NCBI GenBank assembly: GCA_949128025.1 | Contig: CASBRD010000233.1 | Span: 1 to 38,250, forward strand | Length of the DNA stretch: 38,250 nt | Direction: 5' to 3' | DNA from: Oscillatoriales cyanobacterium PMM_0008 | GTDB taxonomy: Bacteria > Cyanobacteriota > Cyanobacteriia > Cyanobacteriales > Aerosakkonemataceae | Shown: piece by piece, positions 7,157 to 15,250 of the stretch | Numbering within the stretch: position 1 is the first letter of the stretch | Layout of the letters: every line of letters begins with the position of its first letter | Notes under the pieces: model-generated | The model's database searches: none | The model's input: the letters and a program-made list of their open reading frames with translations, nothing else | Told to the model about the DNA's origin: nothing | Translations under genes and position numbers: made by a program

Positions 7157-7500
7157 TGTAATTCCCTCAAGATACTAATAATTTGTCTACCATCTATTTT
7201 AGCCTCTAGTACCCTACCCAGTAGGGTACTAGAGGCTTCCCCTACATCCTGAATATCCGCTGCTGTCGCATCAGTCGCTTCCAATCTCTCAACAGAAGTC
7301 TGAACTCTTCTTCTGGAAATTTCTACAAAGAGTAGGCCGTTATTGAAAAAAGCAAAGAACTGAATCATTCTAGCATTATCTGGGAAGCGAGACAATATAG
7401 GTCTGACTAAATTTAGTCCCTGCGTTGCATCAGTCTCAGTATCAGCTAGTTCTTGGTTTAATCGTTCAATTAGAGCTTGAATTTCTGATGGAATCGGCAT
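7153..7500 (-). CDS. 115-aa protein of unknown function, cassette copy 2
   Basis: A paralogue of the protein at 6521, and the first gene of the array in transcription order. The core GLNLVRPILSRFPDNARMIQ is kept while residues 75-115 have diverged. The start ATG follows AGGATGCTACTAA, identical to the leader of copy 1. A weak -10-like TATCCT lies further up near 7530. No domain recognised. Confidence 0.65.
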   Translation of the reverse strand: MPIPSEIQALIERLNQELADTETDATQGLNLVRPILSRFPDNARMIQFFAFFNNGLLFVEISRRRVQTSVERLEATDATAADIQDVGEASSTLLGRVLEAKIDGRQIISILRELQ

Positions 7501-7577
7501 TTAGTAGCATCCTGATTTCACCTTTTTAGGATACCATTAAAGATGATGCGATCGCACTTTGAAAAAATAACCGATGC

Positions 7578-8189
7578 CTAGACCTTCAAGATCTCCTCAA
7601 CAGTCAATTCCAGTTCTGGAAAAGTAGCAGATACAATTCTTTCATCACCTCTATAACCAGTTACTTGATAAACTCCATTCTCATCTAATAGATAAACAAA
7701 AACACTAGGAACCTTCGGATTACCCAAAAAATCCCTACTCCCAATAGCCAAATAATCTACAATCCAATATTCACGAATACCTAAACCTTGATATTCGTCT
7801 AATTTATCGATGTAATCATCTTCCCAATTAGTTGATACCACTTCCACAGCTAATTGCAAAGGTTCTCGCAAAGCCGAATAAGCCGAACGGTTGGAACGCC
7901 AGACATCTAAACTAACTACGCTGACATCGGGAAAACGTCCCTGTTCTCTACCATTTTTGCTCAATGTGGCAACCATAATTCTCCCAGACACCTTGTAGTT
8001 CAAACTCAGTCGGTCAACTTCTCTATCAAATTGTTCGGTAATAAAATCTGCGATATCATCGTGCTGTCTAGTTGCTAGTATTTTCACAATTTCTCCATCG
8101 ACTAATTCATAGCGACCATCGTCAGGATATTGTGCCAGAAATTGCTCAAAAGTGAGCTTTTGCTTTGACTGAGTGGAAATTGCAGTCAT
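7578..8189 (-). CDS. Uma2-family putative restriction endonuclease (DUF820)
   Basis: A 203-aa protein of the very abundant cyanobacterial Uma2/DUF820 family, which has a PD-(D/E)XK nuclease fold. Visible motifs are RYELVDGEIVKI, FPDVSVV, LAVEVVSTNWEDDY and DKLDEYQGLGIREYWIVD, which include the Asp, Glu and Lys of the putative active site. The frame is open to 8285, but ATG 8189 gives the standard N-terminus (MTAISTQSKQKLTFEQFLAQ). Activity is unproven for almost all members. A second member lies at 22145. Confidence 0.85.
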   Translation of the reverse strand: MTAISTQSKQKLTFEQFLAQYPDDGRYELVDGEIVKILATRQHDDIADFITEQFDREVDRLSLNYKVSGRIMVATLSKNGREQGRFPDVSVVSLDVWRSNRSAYSALREPLQLAVEVVSTNWEDDYIDKLDEYQGLGIREYWIVDYLAIGSRDFLGNPKVPSVFVYLLDENGVYQVTGYRGDERIVSATFPELELTVEEILKV

Positions 8190-8291
8190 GCTGTTTACCT
8201 GTGGTGTGGGAGCGAGAAACTTATAGCTATATTTTATTGAAATCCCAGACAATCTAGAAATTATAGCAGTTCTCAATTTTATCAAATAAAA

Positions 8292-8381
8292 ACCTAACCC
8301 CCCAGCCCTCTTCCCTACCAGGGAAGGGGGAGCAAGATTACTTACTCCCCTCTTCTAGCAGGAGAGGGGCAGGGGGAGAGG
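8292..8381. repeat. C-rich/G-rich dispersed repeat (CCTAACCCCCCAGCCC type)
   Basis: CCTAACCCCCCAGCCCTCTT is followed by CCCTACCAGGGAAGGGGGAG and then CCCCTCTTCTAGCAGGAGAGGGG. It contains nested inverted repeats of C-rich and G-rich tracts. This is a common cyanobacterial spacer element. It sits just left of the pdxJ-derived segment. Confidence 0.7.
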
Positions 8382-8395
8382 TCAATCTGTAAGTC

Positions 8396-8724
8396 TTTCA
8401 GGTAAGATATAAGGTCGGACGCTTCTAGACGAATGGCAAAATCCAAGTTGCCTACACTCGGCGTTAACATTGACCATAGCCACCATCCGCCAAGTGCGTC
8501 CCACGTCGCGGCGGTTTGGGCAAAACCCCTGCATCTGTCCTTAGATGCGATACACAGATTTGACTATTTTGTCAATAGAAAAACCAAATTGATTGAATTG
8601 CAAACAGGAAATATGCAGAAGCAGATGATAAAACCAGTCAAAAGAGAACATAAAAGGTGTTAGTCTGTGGGTGGGAGCAAGCGCGAGCATCTGGTTTACG
8701 AGTAAATGCCGGACAAGCTATCAC
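8396..8724 (+). pseudogene. pdxJ: Decayed partial copy of pdxJ with its leader
   Basis: The 31 bases from 8396 are identical to the leader of intact pdxJ at 11988. The start of the coding region is then identical for 37 bases (8440-8476 against 12030-12066), encoding [10 protein letters not shown]. After that come small indels, a loss of roughly 370 bases, and two more recognisable pieces: KTKLIELQTGNMQKQ (near 8580; intact [15 protein letters not shown]) and a piece near 8690 matching [10 protein letters not shown]. The reading frame is broken, so no PdxJ can be made. The near-perfect 5' end beside a heavily decayed rest points to recombination or gene conversion at this end. Confidence 0.9.
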
Positions 8725-8760
8725 CTAAAATAAAAGATATATTTGGCAAGGAAATAACTG

Positions 8761-10326
8761 ATGACTCAAAGTGAAGCAGAAGTACGTTCTCAGAAAGTGG
8801 AACAATTGCGATCGCAAGGTATAGAACCTTATCCCAGCGAATCATATCAACGATCGCACACCACGCAGCAAGTTAGGGAATTATTTAGTCAACCTGGAAA
8901 AGAACTCAACAACGGAGTAACCGATCCAGAGGAACTCTCTATTCGGGTTTGTGGTCGCATTACCTCGAAGCGCGATAGTGGTAGCATTATCTTTATTGAT
9001 CTGAAAGATGCCACGGATAGAATTCAACTCAAAATCGAGAAAAAATTAGTCAAAGGCGACCCAGGTATTGCTTTCAAACAAATTGAAAAACTACTGGATG
9101 TAGGAGATTTTGTTGGCGCTGAAGGTATTGGCTGTCGGACAAATCGCGGCGAATTATCAATCCAAGTTCGCGAACTGAAACTGTTATCAAAAGCGACAAT
9201 TCCATTTCCAGATGCCTATTACGGAGTCAATGATCCAGAAACTTGTCGCCGTCATCGAGAAATGGATTTGGCGGGAAATCCAGAATCTTTTAATCGCTTT
9301 GTCCTCCGCAGTCGCATCGTTCAAAGTATTCGCTCATATCTCTGCGATGCTGGTTTTTATGAAATAGAAACTCCTGTTTTGCAAGCAATTTATGGAGGTG
9401 CGGCGGCTCGACCGTTTATCACCCACCATAATGCTTTAGATGTGGATTTATATCTGCGAATTGCAACGGAATTGTTTCTAAAACGGGCAGTTTGTGGGGG
9501 ATTTGAGCGTGTTTTTGAGTTAGGAAGAGTATTTAGAAATGAGGGTGTTGATAGTACCCACAATCCTGAATTCACATCCTTAGAAGTTTACCAATCCTAT
9601 GCAGATTATTTTGACATTTTGGGAGTGGTTGAAGATGTGATCTGCTTTGCGGCTGCGGCTGTTTTTGGGGATAAGAAACAAATTGAATACCAAGGACAGT
9701 TAATTAATCTCGATCGCCAATATGATTACAGCGAAAAATATGCTGGGTTTAGCGGTAAACATTGGCAAGTTAAGACAATGGTGGAAGCTGTAAAAGATGA
9801 AACTAAGTTAGATTTTGATGTGCTAGAATTAGGGGATGCGATCGCAGCCGCTGAAAAACTAGGATTGCACCTTGCCAACTTAGACAAACAAAGTTTGGGT
9901 TATGTGCTTTATGCAGTGTTCGATCGGCTAGTTGCTTCAACTTTAATTCAGCCAACTTTCATCATTGACTTCCCTGTAGAAGTGAGTCCATTAGCCAAAG
10001 GACATCGCAGCAAACCAGGTTTTGTTGAAAGATTTGAACTATTTATCAATGGTACGGAATACTCTAATGGATTTTCAGAATTGAACGATCCAAAAGAGCA
10101 AAGAAAGCGGTTTGAAGAACAATTAGCGCAGAAAAATGCCGGGGATGATGAAGCACATCCAATGGATGAAGATTTTATTGAAGCTTTATCTTTGGGAATG
10201 CCAAATTGTGCCGGAATGGGAATAGGAGTAGACCGATTGGTGATGCTGTTGACTAATACTCAAAGTATTCGAGATGTGGTGATGTTTCCAACGATGCGTC
10301 CGATCAAAGATGGTTCAAATCCGTAA
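8761..10326 (+). CDS. Class II lysyl-tRNA synthetase-like protein
   Basis: A 521-aa class II LysRS with an N-terminal OB fold (about 60-155) and a catalytic core. Clear family blocks are PVLQAIYGGAAARPFITHHN, DVDLYLRIATELFLKR, FERVFELGRVFRNEGVDSTH, NPEFTSLEVYQSYADY and the C-terminal GMGIGVDRLVMLLT. The motif 1 region departs from the usual RYVDLI wording (RRHREMDLAGN), and the linker EVSPLAKGHRSKPG is also slightly unusual. It may be the cell's only LysRS or an accessory copy; the window cannot decide. Its placement between two pdxJ copies and ahead of the TOPRIM/protease pair makes an acquired second copy plausible. Confidence 0.85.
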   Translation: MTQSEAEVRSQKVEQLRSQGIEPYPSESYQRSHTTQQVRELFSQPGKELNNGVTDPEELSIRVCGRITSKRDSGSIIFIDLKDATDRIQLKIEKKLVKGDPGIAFKQIEKLLDVGDFVGAEGIGCRTNRGELSIQVRELKLLSKATIPFPDAYYGVNDPETCRRHREMDLAGNPESFNRFVLRSRIVQSIRSYLCDAGFYEIETPVLQAIYGGAAARPFITHHNALDVDLYLRIATELFLKRAVCGGFERVFELGRVFRNEGVDSTHNPEFTSLEVYQSYADYFDILGVVEDVICFAAAAVFGDKKQIEYQGQLINLDRQYDYSEKYAGFSGKHWQVKTMVEAVKDETKLDFDVLELGDAIAAAEKLGLHLANLDKQSLGYVLYAVFDRLVASTLIQPTFIIDFPVEVSPLAKGHRSKPGFVERFELFINGTEYSNGFSELNDPKEQRKRFEEQLAQKNAGDDEAHPMDEDFIEALSLGMPNCAGMGIGVDRLVMLLTNTQSIRDVVMFPTMRPIKDGSNP

Positions 10327-10358
10327 ATTTTAGGCTTTAAAGCAGCAGCAGTACAAGC

Positions 10359-10520
10359 GTGGAAGCAGTTGTGCTGCTGTTGGCTTCTGTGCCGCTACCC
10401 AAAACCCGATCGGTATTGGAGGTGGTGCGATCGCAAGCATTAACAGGAGTTACAATTCAAATAGCTTGGATGTTCTCCACCAGTAATCTTGTGCTGGTAT
10501 TTCTACTCTCAATTAGGTAA
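10359..10520 (+). other. Coding-like remnant in the spacer after the LysRS gene
   Basis: A 53-codon stretch reads VEAVVLLLASVPLPKTRSV..., then ends in a hydrophobic tail and TAA ten bases before the TOPRIM gene. There is no good start or ribosome binding site. It may be the end of a lost membrane protein; chance cannot be excluded. Confidence 0.2.
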
Positions 10521-10529
10521 TGTGAGACT

Positions 10530-11306
10530 ATGCAAGATGGCTCAATCCAACTTCTTGTCAAAACGGAAAAAGATATCCAGATCGTGACTTGGATTTTAGA
10601 AGCTGCTGGATATCCTATAGAGAAAATCAAACTTAATGCGATTAGCGGTCATAAAAACCTTAAAGAGTTTTTAAAAGGTCTACCTTCTGATATTGCAGAA
10701 AGTTGTGCAGTTCTAGTTGATTCAGACGCTGGAAGTGTCCCCGATGCTGTATCTAGTGCTAGAAGAAAGTTAAGTAATCCACCTGTAAAAGTTTTCTGTG
10801 CGATGAAAGAAATAGAGGCTTGGCTTTTTGCAGATGATATCACAGCACTAGAGAATACAAAAACTCAATGGGGGCGGGAAGTGATACCTACGCTTCCATT
10901 ACCAGAAGATATCGCTACTCCCAAAATCCATGCGGAATTGGCTTTTGGAAAAAATTTCAATTCCTGGGATTTTCTTAAGAATATCAATATTGATAGAGCT
11001 TCGGCAAGATCGCCTTCCCTGCGTGAATTTTTGACAGGTATCAAAAATATGTTGGTAGCACAACCAACACCAGGATTACAAAGCGTTTCTCGTAACATCA
11101 GTCGGGATGTTTTCTCTGGACTTATCCGGGAAGTTCTACCTGCAAACACAGTAATTTGGCGAACTGCAAATGGAGAATCATTTACAGCAGATGAACTTCG
11201 GAAGCAAATTGAGGAAGGTACAGATATTGGTCAACAATATGCCTCAGATGTACTTCGAGTAGCGAGGGATTTTCTTAAGAGAATGGCTAATCGGAGAGAA
11301 TCTTAA
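10530..11306 (+). CDS. TOPRIM-like protein (DUF4276/OLD-type), first gene of a pair
   Basis: A 258-aa protein. The first 110 residues look like a TOPRIM fold of the kind found beside ABC-type ATPases: LLVKTEKD with a candidate catalytic Glu13, AVLVDSDAGS with Asp64 and Asp66, and the family hallmark KEIEAWLFADD at about 93-103. The rest is helical, with an Arg/Lys-rich tail (ARDFLKRMANRRES). TOPRIM domains of this sort usually cut or nick nucleic acid. The usual ATPase partner is missing; the next gene, overlapping by one base (TAATG), encodes a predicted cysteine protease. Family assignment is by motif reading only. Confidence 0.6.
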   Translation: MQDGSIQLLVKTEKDIQIVTWILEAAGYPIEKIKLNAISGHKNLKEFLKGLPSDIAESCAVLVDSDAGSVPDAVSSARRKLSNPPVKVFCAMKEIEAWLFADDITALENTKTQWGREVIPTLPLPEDIATPKIHAELAFGKNFNSWDFLKNINIDRASARSPSLREFLTGIKNMLVAQPTPGLQSVSRNISRDVFSGLIREVLPANTVIWRTANGESFTADELRKQIEEGTDIGQQYASDVLRVARDFLKRMANRRES

Positions 11307-11953
11307 TGATCTTCTTTGTCCCCGCATACGATCTATCGACCCAGGCAAATCTGACTATTGCGAAGCTAATCATCACATCAAATTGTGTCACGCTATTCGA
11401 GAAAAAAGCAACAAAACAGGAACTCATATTAGCGTTGTGTAAGGCTGACGTGCCTCTCTTCGCGATGTCTCACGGTGTTCCTGATGCCTTGAAAGCCCAA
11501 AATGGGGAGGTCGCCCTTTCCAAGAATGATGTACACCTGCTAGGTGAACGTCAAATTTACGCATTTGCTTGCCACACAGCAGCTGAACTCGGCAAAGATG
11601 CGGCAAACAAAGGAAGTATCTGGTGGGGATATTCAGATACGATTTCATGTGCGATCGATTTGCCTGCTTTGAGTTCTGTCTTTACTGATATATTTACGTT
11701 TATTAGGGATAATTTTGAGACAGCTACATCTCCTGAAGATAGGCAGACAATGCTTGAAGAACTTAAGAAAAAGTGCGAGGCAGCACAGGATGAGGTCGAT
11801 CGCATTGATTCTGAAATTGAAATTCCTGAAATCATGGAGGTGTATAGAACACTACGTCATATTTGGGATAGACTCCGAATCTGGATACCTAATGCTCAAC
11901 AACCAGAACACCATCCACAGGTTTCAAGTCCTTCTCTTCCTTGGGGTAATTAG
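11306..11953 (+). CDS. Predicted caspase-like cysteine protease, second gene of a pair
   Basis: A 215-aa protein with the two landmarks of the caspase/CHAT fold: a hydrophobic strand ending in His (PLFAMSHG, His56) and a second strand ending in Cys (IYAFACHTAAELG, Cys89), followed by GSIWWGYSD. The spacing of about 33 residues fits a minimal catalytic domain. Residues 145-175 are likely coiled-coil (TMLEELKKKCEAAQDEVDRI), a possible surface for a partner. The start overlaps the TOPRIM stop by one base, with GGAGAG as ribosome binding site. A protease tied to a nucleic-acid enzyme suggests an abortive-infection type system; this is inference. Confidence 0.6.
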   Translation: MIFFVPAYDLSTQANLTIAKLIITSNCVTLFEKKATKQELILALCKADVPLFAMSHGVPDALKAQNGEVALSKNDVHLLGERQIYAFACHTAAELGKDAANKGSIWWGYSDTISCAIDLPALSSVFTDIFTFIRDNFETATSPEDRQTMLEELKKKCEAAQDEVDRIDSEIEIPEIMEVYRTLRHIWDRLRIWIPNAQQPEHHPQVSSPSLPWGN

Positions 11954-11987
11954 ACTTACCATACTCAAGAGAGCGCCAATCCCAACC

Positions 11988-12030
11988 TTTCAGGTAAGAT
12001 ATAAGGTCGGACGCTTCTACGCATAAGGAG
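11988..12030 (+). promoter_or_regulatory. pdxJ leader with AAGGAG ribosome binding site
   Basis: The first 31 bases (TTTCAGGTAAGATATAAGGT, then CGGACGCTTCT) recur exactly at 8396 ahead of the pdxJ pseudogene. AAGGAG at 12025-12030 lies eight bases before TTG 12039 and decides that start. TAAGATATAAGG could hold a -10 box, though no convincing -35 is seen. This site marks the right boundary of the inserted module. Confidence 0.6.
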
Positions 12031-12038
12031 AATCCAAG

Positions 12039-12758
12039 TTGCCTACACTCGGCGTTAACATTGACCACATTGCCACGATCCGCCAAGCACGCCGCACGAT
12101 CGAACCTGACCCCGTTGCAGCGGCGGTATTGGCGGAACTCGCAGGTGCTGATGGCATTACCGTCCATCTGCGGGAGGATAGACGGCATATCCAAGACCGC
12201 GACGTACTCATATTGCGGCAGACGGTACGCACTCATCTAAACTTGGAGATGGCGGCTACTGATGAAATGGTGGCGATCGCACTTGACATCAAACCAGACT
12301 ACATCACCCTCGTACCCGAACGTCGCGAAGAAGTCACCACCGAAGGCGGACTCGATGTGGCCGGACAAATCCAGCGCATGAGTGATATTGTGGCTAAATT
12401 ACAAGATGCCGGAATTCCCGTCAGTTTGTTTATCGATGCCGAACCAGCACAAATTTATGCGGCTGTCAAGGTAAAAGCAAAATTTATTGAACTGCATACC
12501 GGCAAATATGCTGAGGCGCACGATGAAGCGAATCGGGAGAAGGAATTAGAGGTGTTAGCCAAAGGGTGCGAATATGCGATCGCATCTGGTTTGCGAGTAA
12601 ACGCCGGACACGGACTCACATACTGGAATGTTTACCCAGTTGCCTGCCTAAAAGGTATGGAAGAACTCAACATTGGTCATACAATTATTAGTCGAGCCGT
12701 TTTAGTCGGACTAGAACGAGCCGTCCGCGAGATGAAACAGGCAATACTCGGTCATTAG
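12039..12758 (+). CDS. pdxJ: Pyridoxine 5'-phosphate synthase PdxJ
   Basis: A 239-aa cytosolic enzyme that condenses 1-deoxyxylulose 5-phosphate with 3-amino-2-oxopropyl phosphate to give pyridoxine 5'-phosphate, the last step of the DXP-dependent vitamin B6 route. All family blocks are present: [16 protein letters not shown] at the start, [30 protein letters not shown], the glutamate-bearing [22 protein letters not shown] and the closing [18 protein letters not shown]. Length is normal. The start is TTG with a good AAGGAG; there is no in-frame ATG nearby. A broken copy lies 3.6 kb upstream. Confidence 0.95.
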   Translation: MPTLGVNIDHIATIRQARRTIEPDPVAAAVLAELAGADGITVHLREDRRHIQDRDVLILRQTVRTHLNLEMAATDEMVAIALDIKPDYITLVPERREEVTTEGGLDVAGQIQRMSDIVAKLQDAGIPVSLFIDAEPAQIYAAVKVKAKFIELHTGKYAEAHDEANREKELEVLAKGCEYAIASGLRVNAGHGLTYWNVYPVACLKGMEELNIGHTIISRAVLVGLERAVREMKQAILGH

Positions 12759-12817
12759 TCATTCCTATTCGGTAAATGACTAATGACTAATAACTAATGA
12801 CTAATGACAAAGGACAA

Positions 12818-13147
12818 ATGACAACTTACTACTACGTTTTAGCGAGTCAGCGCTTTTTGCTAGAAGAAGAACCCTTTGAGGAAGTGCTGAGGGAACGAAC
12901 CCGGAACTATCAAGAGCAAGAAAAACAAATTGATTTTTGGCTCATCAAGCAGCCAGCGTTCCTGGAAGTACCGGAAATGGCAGCTGCTAAGGCAAAATGC
13001 CCCCAGCCATCTGTGGCGGTAATTTCCACCAATCCTCAATTTATTACTTGGTTAAAACTGCGATTGGAGTACGTACTCACCGGAGAATTCCAGGCCCCCT
13101 CGGAGAAGATCCCCGATCCCCTCGCTTCCTTAGCGTCAGTGTCCTAA
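12818..13147 (+). CDS. ycf54: Ycf54 family subunit of Mg-protoporphyrin monomethyl ester cyclase
   Basis: A 109-aa protein that starts MTTYYYVLASQRFLLEEEPF and ends FQAPSEKIPDPLASLASVS, the hallmark ends of Ycf54 (DUF2488; Slr1780 in Synechocystis). Ycf54 is needed for activity or assembly of the oxygen-dependent cyclase that makes the fifth ring of chlorophyll. The core IDFWLIKQPAFLEVPEMAAAKAKCP and FITWLKLRLEYVLTGEF is intact. I use ATG 12818 with AAAGGA upstream; the frame runs back to 12797 through a run of ACTAATGAC repeats, which is surely spacer. This gene is strong evidence for a photosynthetic cyanobacterial host. Confidence 0.93.
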   Translation: MTTYYYVLASQRFLLEEEPFEEVLRERTRNYQEQEKQIDFWLIKQPAFLEVPEMAAAKAKCPQPSVAVISTNPQFITWLKLRLEYVLTGEFQAPSEKIPDPLASLASVS

Positions 13148-13244
13148 CTGCCACTTATAATTAGTCAAAGGTCATTTGTCAGTTGTCGTTTGGAGAATTC
13201 TGCCCATGACACTTGACTAATGACACTTGATTAATCAAAAAGCT

Positions 13245-13655
13245 ATGCGTCAAATTGCGATCGAGAAGTGCTACGCGGCTGTGATTTTTGCCATAGCCAT
13301 TGCTGGGTTGCCAGGATTTGTCGTTGAGTCGAAAGCAGTCGCCCAAGCAACAGCAACACCGCCTACAGAGAATTTACCTGCCTATAATCCCAAACCGCTG
13401 GGAACTGGTTATGCAGTGCTGATAGATTATTTCAACCAGCCAGAACTGGCAGATCGGGTGCAGCAAGCGTTAAGGAAAGACGTAGGCTTAGTTTCCTACG
13501 GACAACGACCCTACTTACTGGCGTTGCATACCAGCAATCAAAAGGATGCTACAGATACTTTGAAGGCGTTAAGCGATCGCGGCTTTTGGGTCATGGTAGT
13601 CGATAGCCAAAAGGTAACGCTGCTGCGATCGCAAGTAAGTAATTCCAAATTTTAG
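13245..13655 (+). CDS. Small exported protein of cyanobacterial type
   Basis: A 136-aa protein with a signal peptide (MRQIAIEKCYAAVIFAIAIA, then GLPGF, cleavage probably after a later AVA/AQA). A small globular part follows (GYAVLIDYFNQPELADRVQQ, LLALHTSNQKDATDTLKALS, GFWVMVVDSQKVTLL). The repeated alpha/beta pattern is like SPOR-type peptidoglycan-binding modules, but I would not press this. ATG 13245 is chosen over TTG 13227, which lies in repeat DNA. Its last codons run into an AT-rich hairpin element, so the natural C-terminus may have been altered. Confidence 0.7.
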   Translation: MRQIAIEKCYAAVIFAIAIAGLPGFVVESKAVAQATATPPTENLPAYNPKPLGTGYAVLIDYFNQPELADRVQQALRKDVGLVSYGQRPYLLALHTSNQKDATDTLKALSDRGFWVMVVDSQKVTLLRSQVSNSKF

Positions 13656-13708
13656 ATTTGAGATTTCAGATTTAAAAATTCAATTTGAAATCTGCAATCT
13701 AAAATTTG
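13646..13708. repeat. AT-rich palindrome between convergent genes
   Basis: CAAATTTTAGATT at the left end pairs with AATCTAAAATTTG at the right end (13 bp), and an inner GATTTC/GAAATC pair continues the stem. It lies between two genes that face each other and may serve as a bidirectional terminator. It belongs to the TTTTAGATTTTAGATT family and supplies the last three sense codons and the stop of the gene on the left. Confidence 0.7.
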
Positions 13709-13714
13709 AAATCT

Positions 13715-14170
13715 TTAATACGCTGGCCCAGCCAAGCAGGAAATAGTTATGCCCAGCGCCGAGCCTACAATCACTTGAACAGGCGTGTGTCCGAGCAATT
13801 CCTTGAGACGGTCTTCGTTAAACGTAGGATGTTCTCGAAATAACTCATCAATAATTTGATTGAGGATGCGAGCTTGCTTACCGGCAGCCTGACGCACCCC
13901 AGCAGCATCGTACATGACGATGATGGCGAAAATGGTGGCGAGTGCGAATTCGGGACTAGCCCATCCGACCGTCTGACCCACACCAGCCGCCAAGGAAGCC
14001 ACTAAGGCCGAATGGGCGCTAGGCATACCGCCAGTTTCCACCAAAACTCTTACGGTCACCTTACCGTGCTGGATAAAGTGGATAACAAGCTTTAAGATTT
14101 GAGCGATTAGACAAGCTAAAAGAGCAACCAGCAACACCCGGTTGTCTAGGATGTGGCCAAAGTCCTGCAT
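13715..14170 (-). CDS. Divergent PAP2 family protein (DUF212/YuiD-like)
   Basis: A 151-aa membrane protein with about four hydrophobic segments. It carries the family signature VETGGMPSAHSALVASLAAGVG, which corresponds to the phosphatase motif PSAHS, and MYDAAGVRQAAGKQARILNQ, which replaces the second motif of ordinary PAP2 enzymes. Such proteins are widespread in cyanobacteria and plants; an undecaprenyl- or lipid-phosphate role is possible, but activity is unproven. It lies 109 bases beyond the stop of crtE on the same strand, so they may share a transcript. ATG 14170 gives the standard start (MQDFGHILDNRVLL). Confidence 0.88.
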   Translation of the reverse strand: MQDFGHILDNRVLLVALLACLIAQILKLVIHFIQHGKVTVRVLVETGGMPSAHSALVASLAAGVGQTVGWASPEFALATIFAIIVMYDAAGVRQAAGKQARILNQIIDELFREHPTFNEDRLKELLGHTPVQVIVGSALGITISCLAGPAY

Positions 14171-14279
14171 ATCGATTTTGGATTTGGGATTTAGGATACG
14201 TGGATTCTTAAGGTTCTGCTGTTAAGAGTGAGGACGGGTTTATTATAGATTGTCTGGTTAAATCCGTCCCCAAAGAGTT

Positions 14280-15206
14280 TTAGTTAGTGCGAGTGGTGAT
14301 AAAGTCTGCGATCGCAATATGCGATCGAGCCTTCTCCCCAAACGGTGCCATTTGGGCTTTAGCAGCGTCAACCAGTTGCTGAGCTTTTTTCTTAGATTCC
14401 TCCAATCCCCAAAGGCTAGGATAAGTAGCCTTTTTAGCTTGGAGGTCTTTGCCAGCCGTTTTGCCCAACTCCTCGCTAGGTGTCGTGATATCGAGAATGT
14501 CATCCACAATCTGAAACGCCAGCCCGATATTCTCAGCATAACGGGATAGGCGTTGCAAATCGATTAACGATACTCCAGCCAAAATCCCACCGCAAACCAC
14601 ACAAGCTTCCAACAAAGCGCCGGTTTTGTGAGTGTGAATAAAGTTAAGAGTTTCCAGCGTAATATCTGGCTTTCCCTCAGATTCCAGGTCAACCACTTGG
14701 CCACCAACTAACCCGGCTGCACTCACAGCACGTCCTAATCGGGCAATCACCTGTAATAGCCGTTCCGGTGGAACGTTTTGAGTCTCGGCCACAACCTCAA
14801 AAGCATAGGCTAATAAGCCATCCCCAGCCAAAATCGCAATATCCTCGCCATAGACCTTATGATTCGTCAGTTTGCCCCGCCGATAATCGTCGTTGTCCAT
14901 CGCCGGTAAGTCATCGTGGATCAACGACATGGTATGGATCATCTCCAAGGCACAGGCTGTTGGCATTGCCATTTCCAGCGTACCTCCAGCTAGTTCGCAA
15001 GTGGCTAAGCAAAGGATGGGACGCAGGCGCTTACCCCCGGCCAATAAGGAATAGCGCATGGCCTCATATATCTTTTCAGGATAGGTGATGGGGACGGCAC
15101 ACTCCAGAGCTGCTTCCACCAAAGCCTGTCGCTGGGCTAAGTAAGCCGATAGATCAAAGGTAGGGGATTCCCCCTGGGGCGAATGCTTGTCATCCGTAGC
15201 TACCAT
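14280..15206 (-). CDS. crtE: Geranylgeranyl diphosphate synthase CrtE
   Basis: A 308-aa trans-prenyltransferase that elongates allylic diphosphates with IPP to GGPP, the precursor of carotenoids, the phytyl tail of chlorophyll and tocopherols. The first aspartate motif [10 protein letters not shown] is at 98-107 and the second, DDILD, at 235-239. GGKRLRP binds IPP near 57-63, and [11 protein letters not shown] is typical of this branch. The residues just before the first motif (MSLIHDD) are small or medium, fitting a C20 product, as is usual for cyanobacteria. No other isoprenoid gene adjoins it. Confidence 0.93.
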   Translation of the reverse strand: MVATDDKHSPQGESPTFDLSAYLAQRQALVEAALECAVPITYPEKIYEAMRYSLLAGGKRLRPILCLATCELAGGTLEMAMPTACALEMIHTMSLIHDDLPAMDNDDYRRGKLTNHKVYGEDIAILAGDGLLAYAFEVVAETQNVPPERLLQVIARLGRAVSAAGLVGGQVVDLESEGKPDITLETLNFIHTHKTGALLEACVVCGGILAGVSLIDLQRLSRYAENIGLAFQIVDDILDITTPSEELGKTAGKDLQAKKATYPSLWGLEESKKKAQQLVDAAKAQMAPFGEKARSHIAIADFITTRTN

Positions 15207-15250
15207 CCCTCGATTCCTTGAGCGTGTCTATGTCCGTAACAATTTTACAG

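Larger units (their letters stand above)
6342..7500 (-). repeat. Tandem duplication of a two-gene cassette, 632-bp step
   Basis: Genes 6342-6524/6521-6868 and 6974-7156/7153-7500 line up at a constant offset of 632 bp, including the gene overlap and internal Shine-Dalgarno. The upstream DNA is duplicated too: TAGCATCCTGATTTCACC followed by a CATTAAAGATGATGCGATCGC motif precedes both 115-aa genes. A third, partial unit lies at 6089-6341. The copies are similar but not identical, so the duplication is not recent. Confidence 0.9.

Noticed and set aside
8433-8663. A 76-codon open frame starting [15 protein letters not shown]
   Set aside because: It is the head of the decayed pdxJ copy followed by frameshifted sequence, not a separate gene.
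12758-12817. ACTAATGACTAATGAC run as a possible CRISPR-like array
   Set aside because: Units are short, adjacent and irregular, with no unique spacers and no cas genes in the window.
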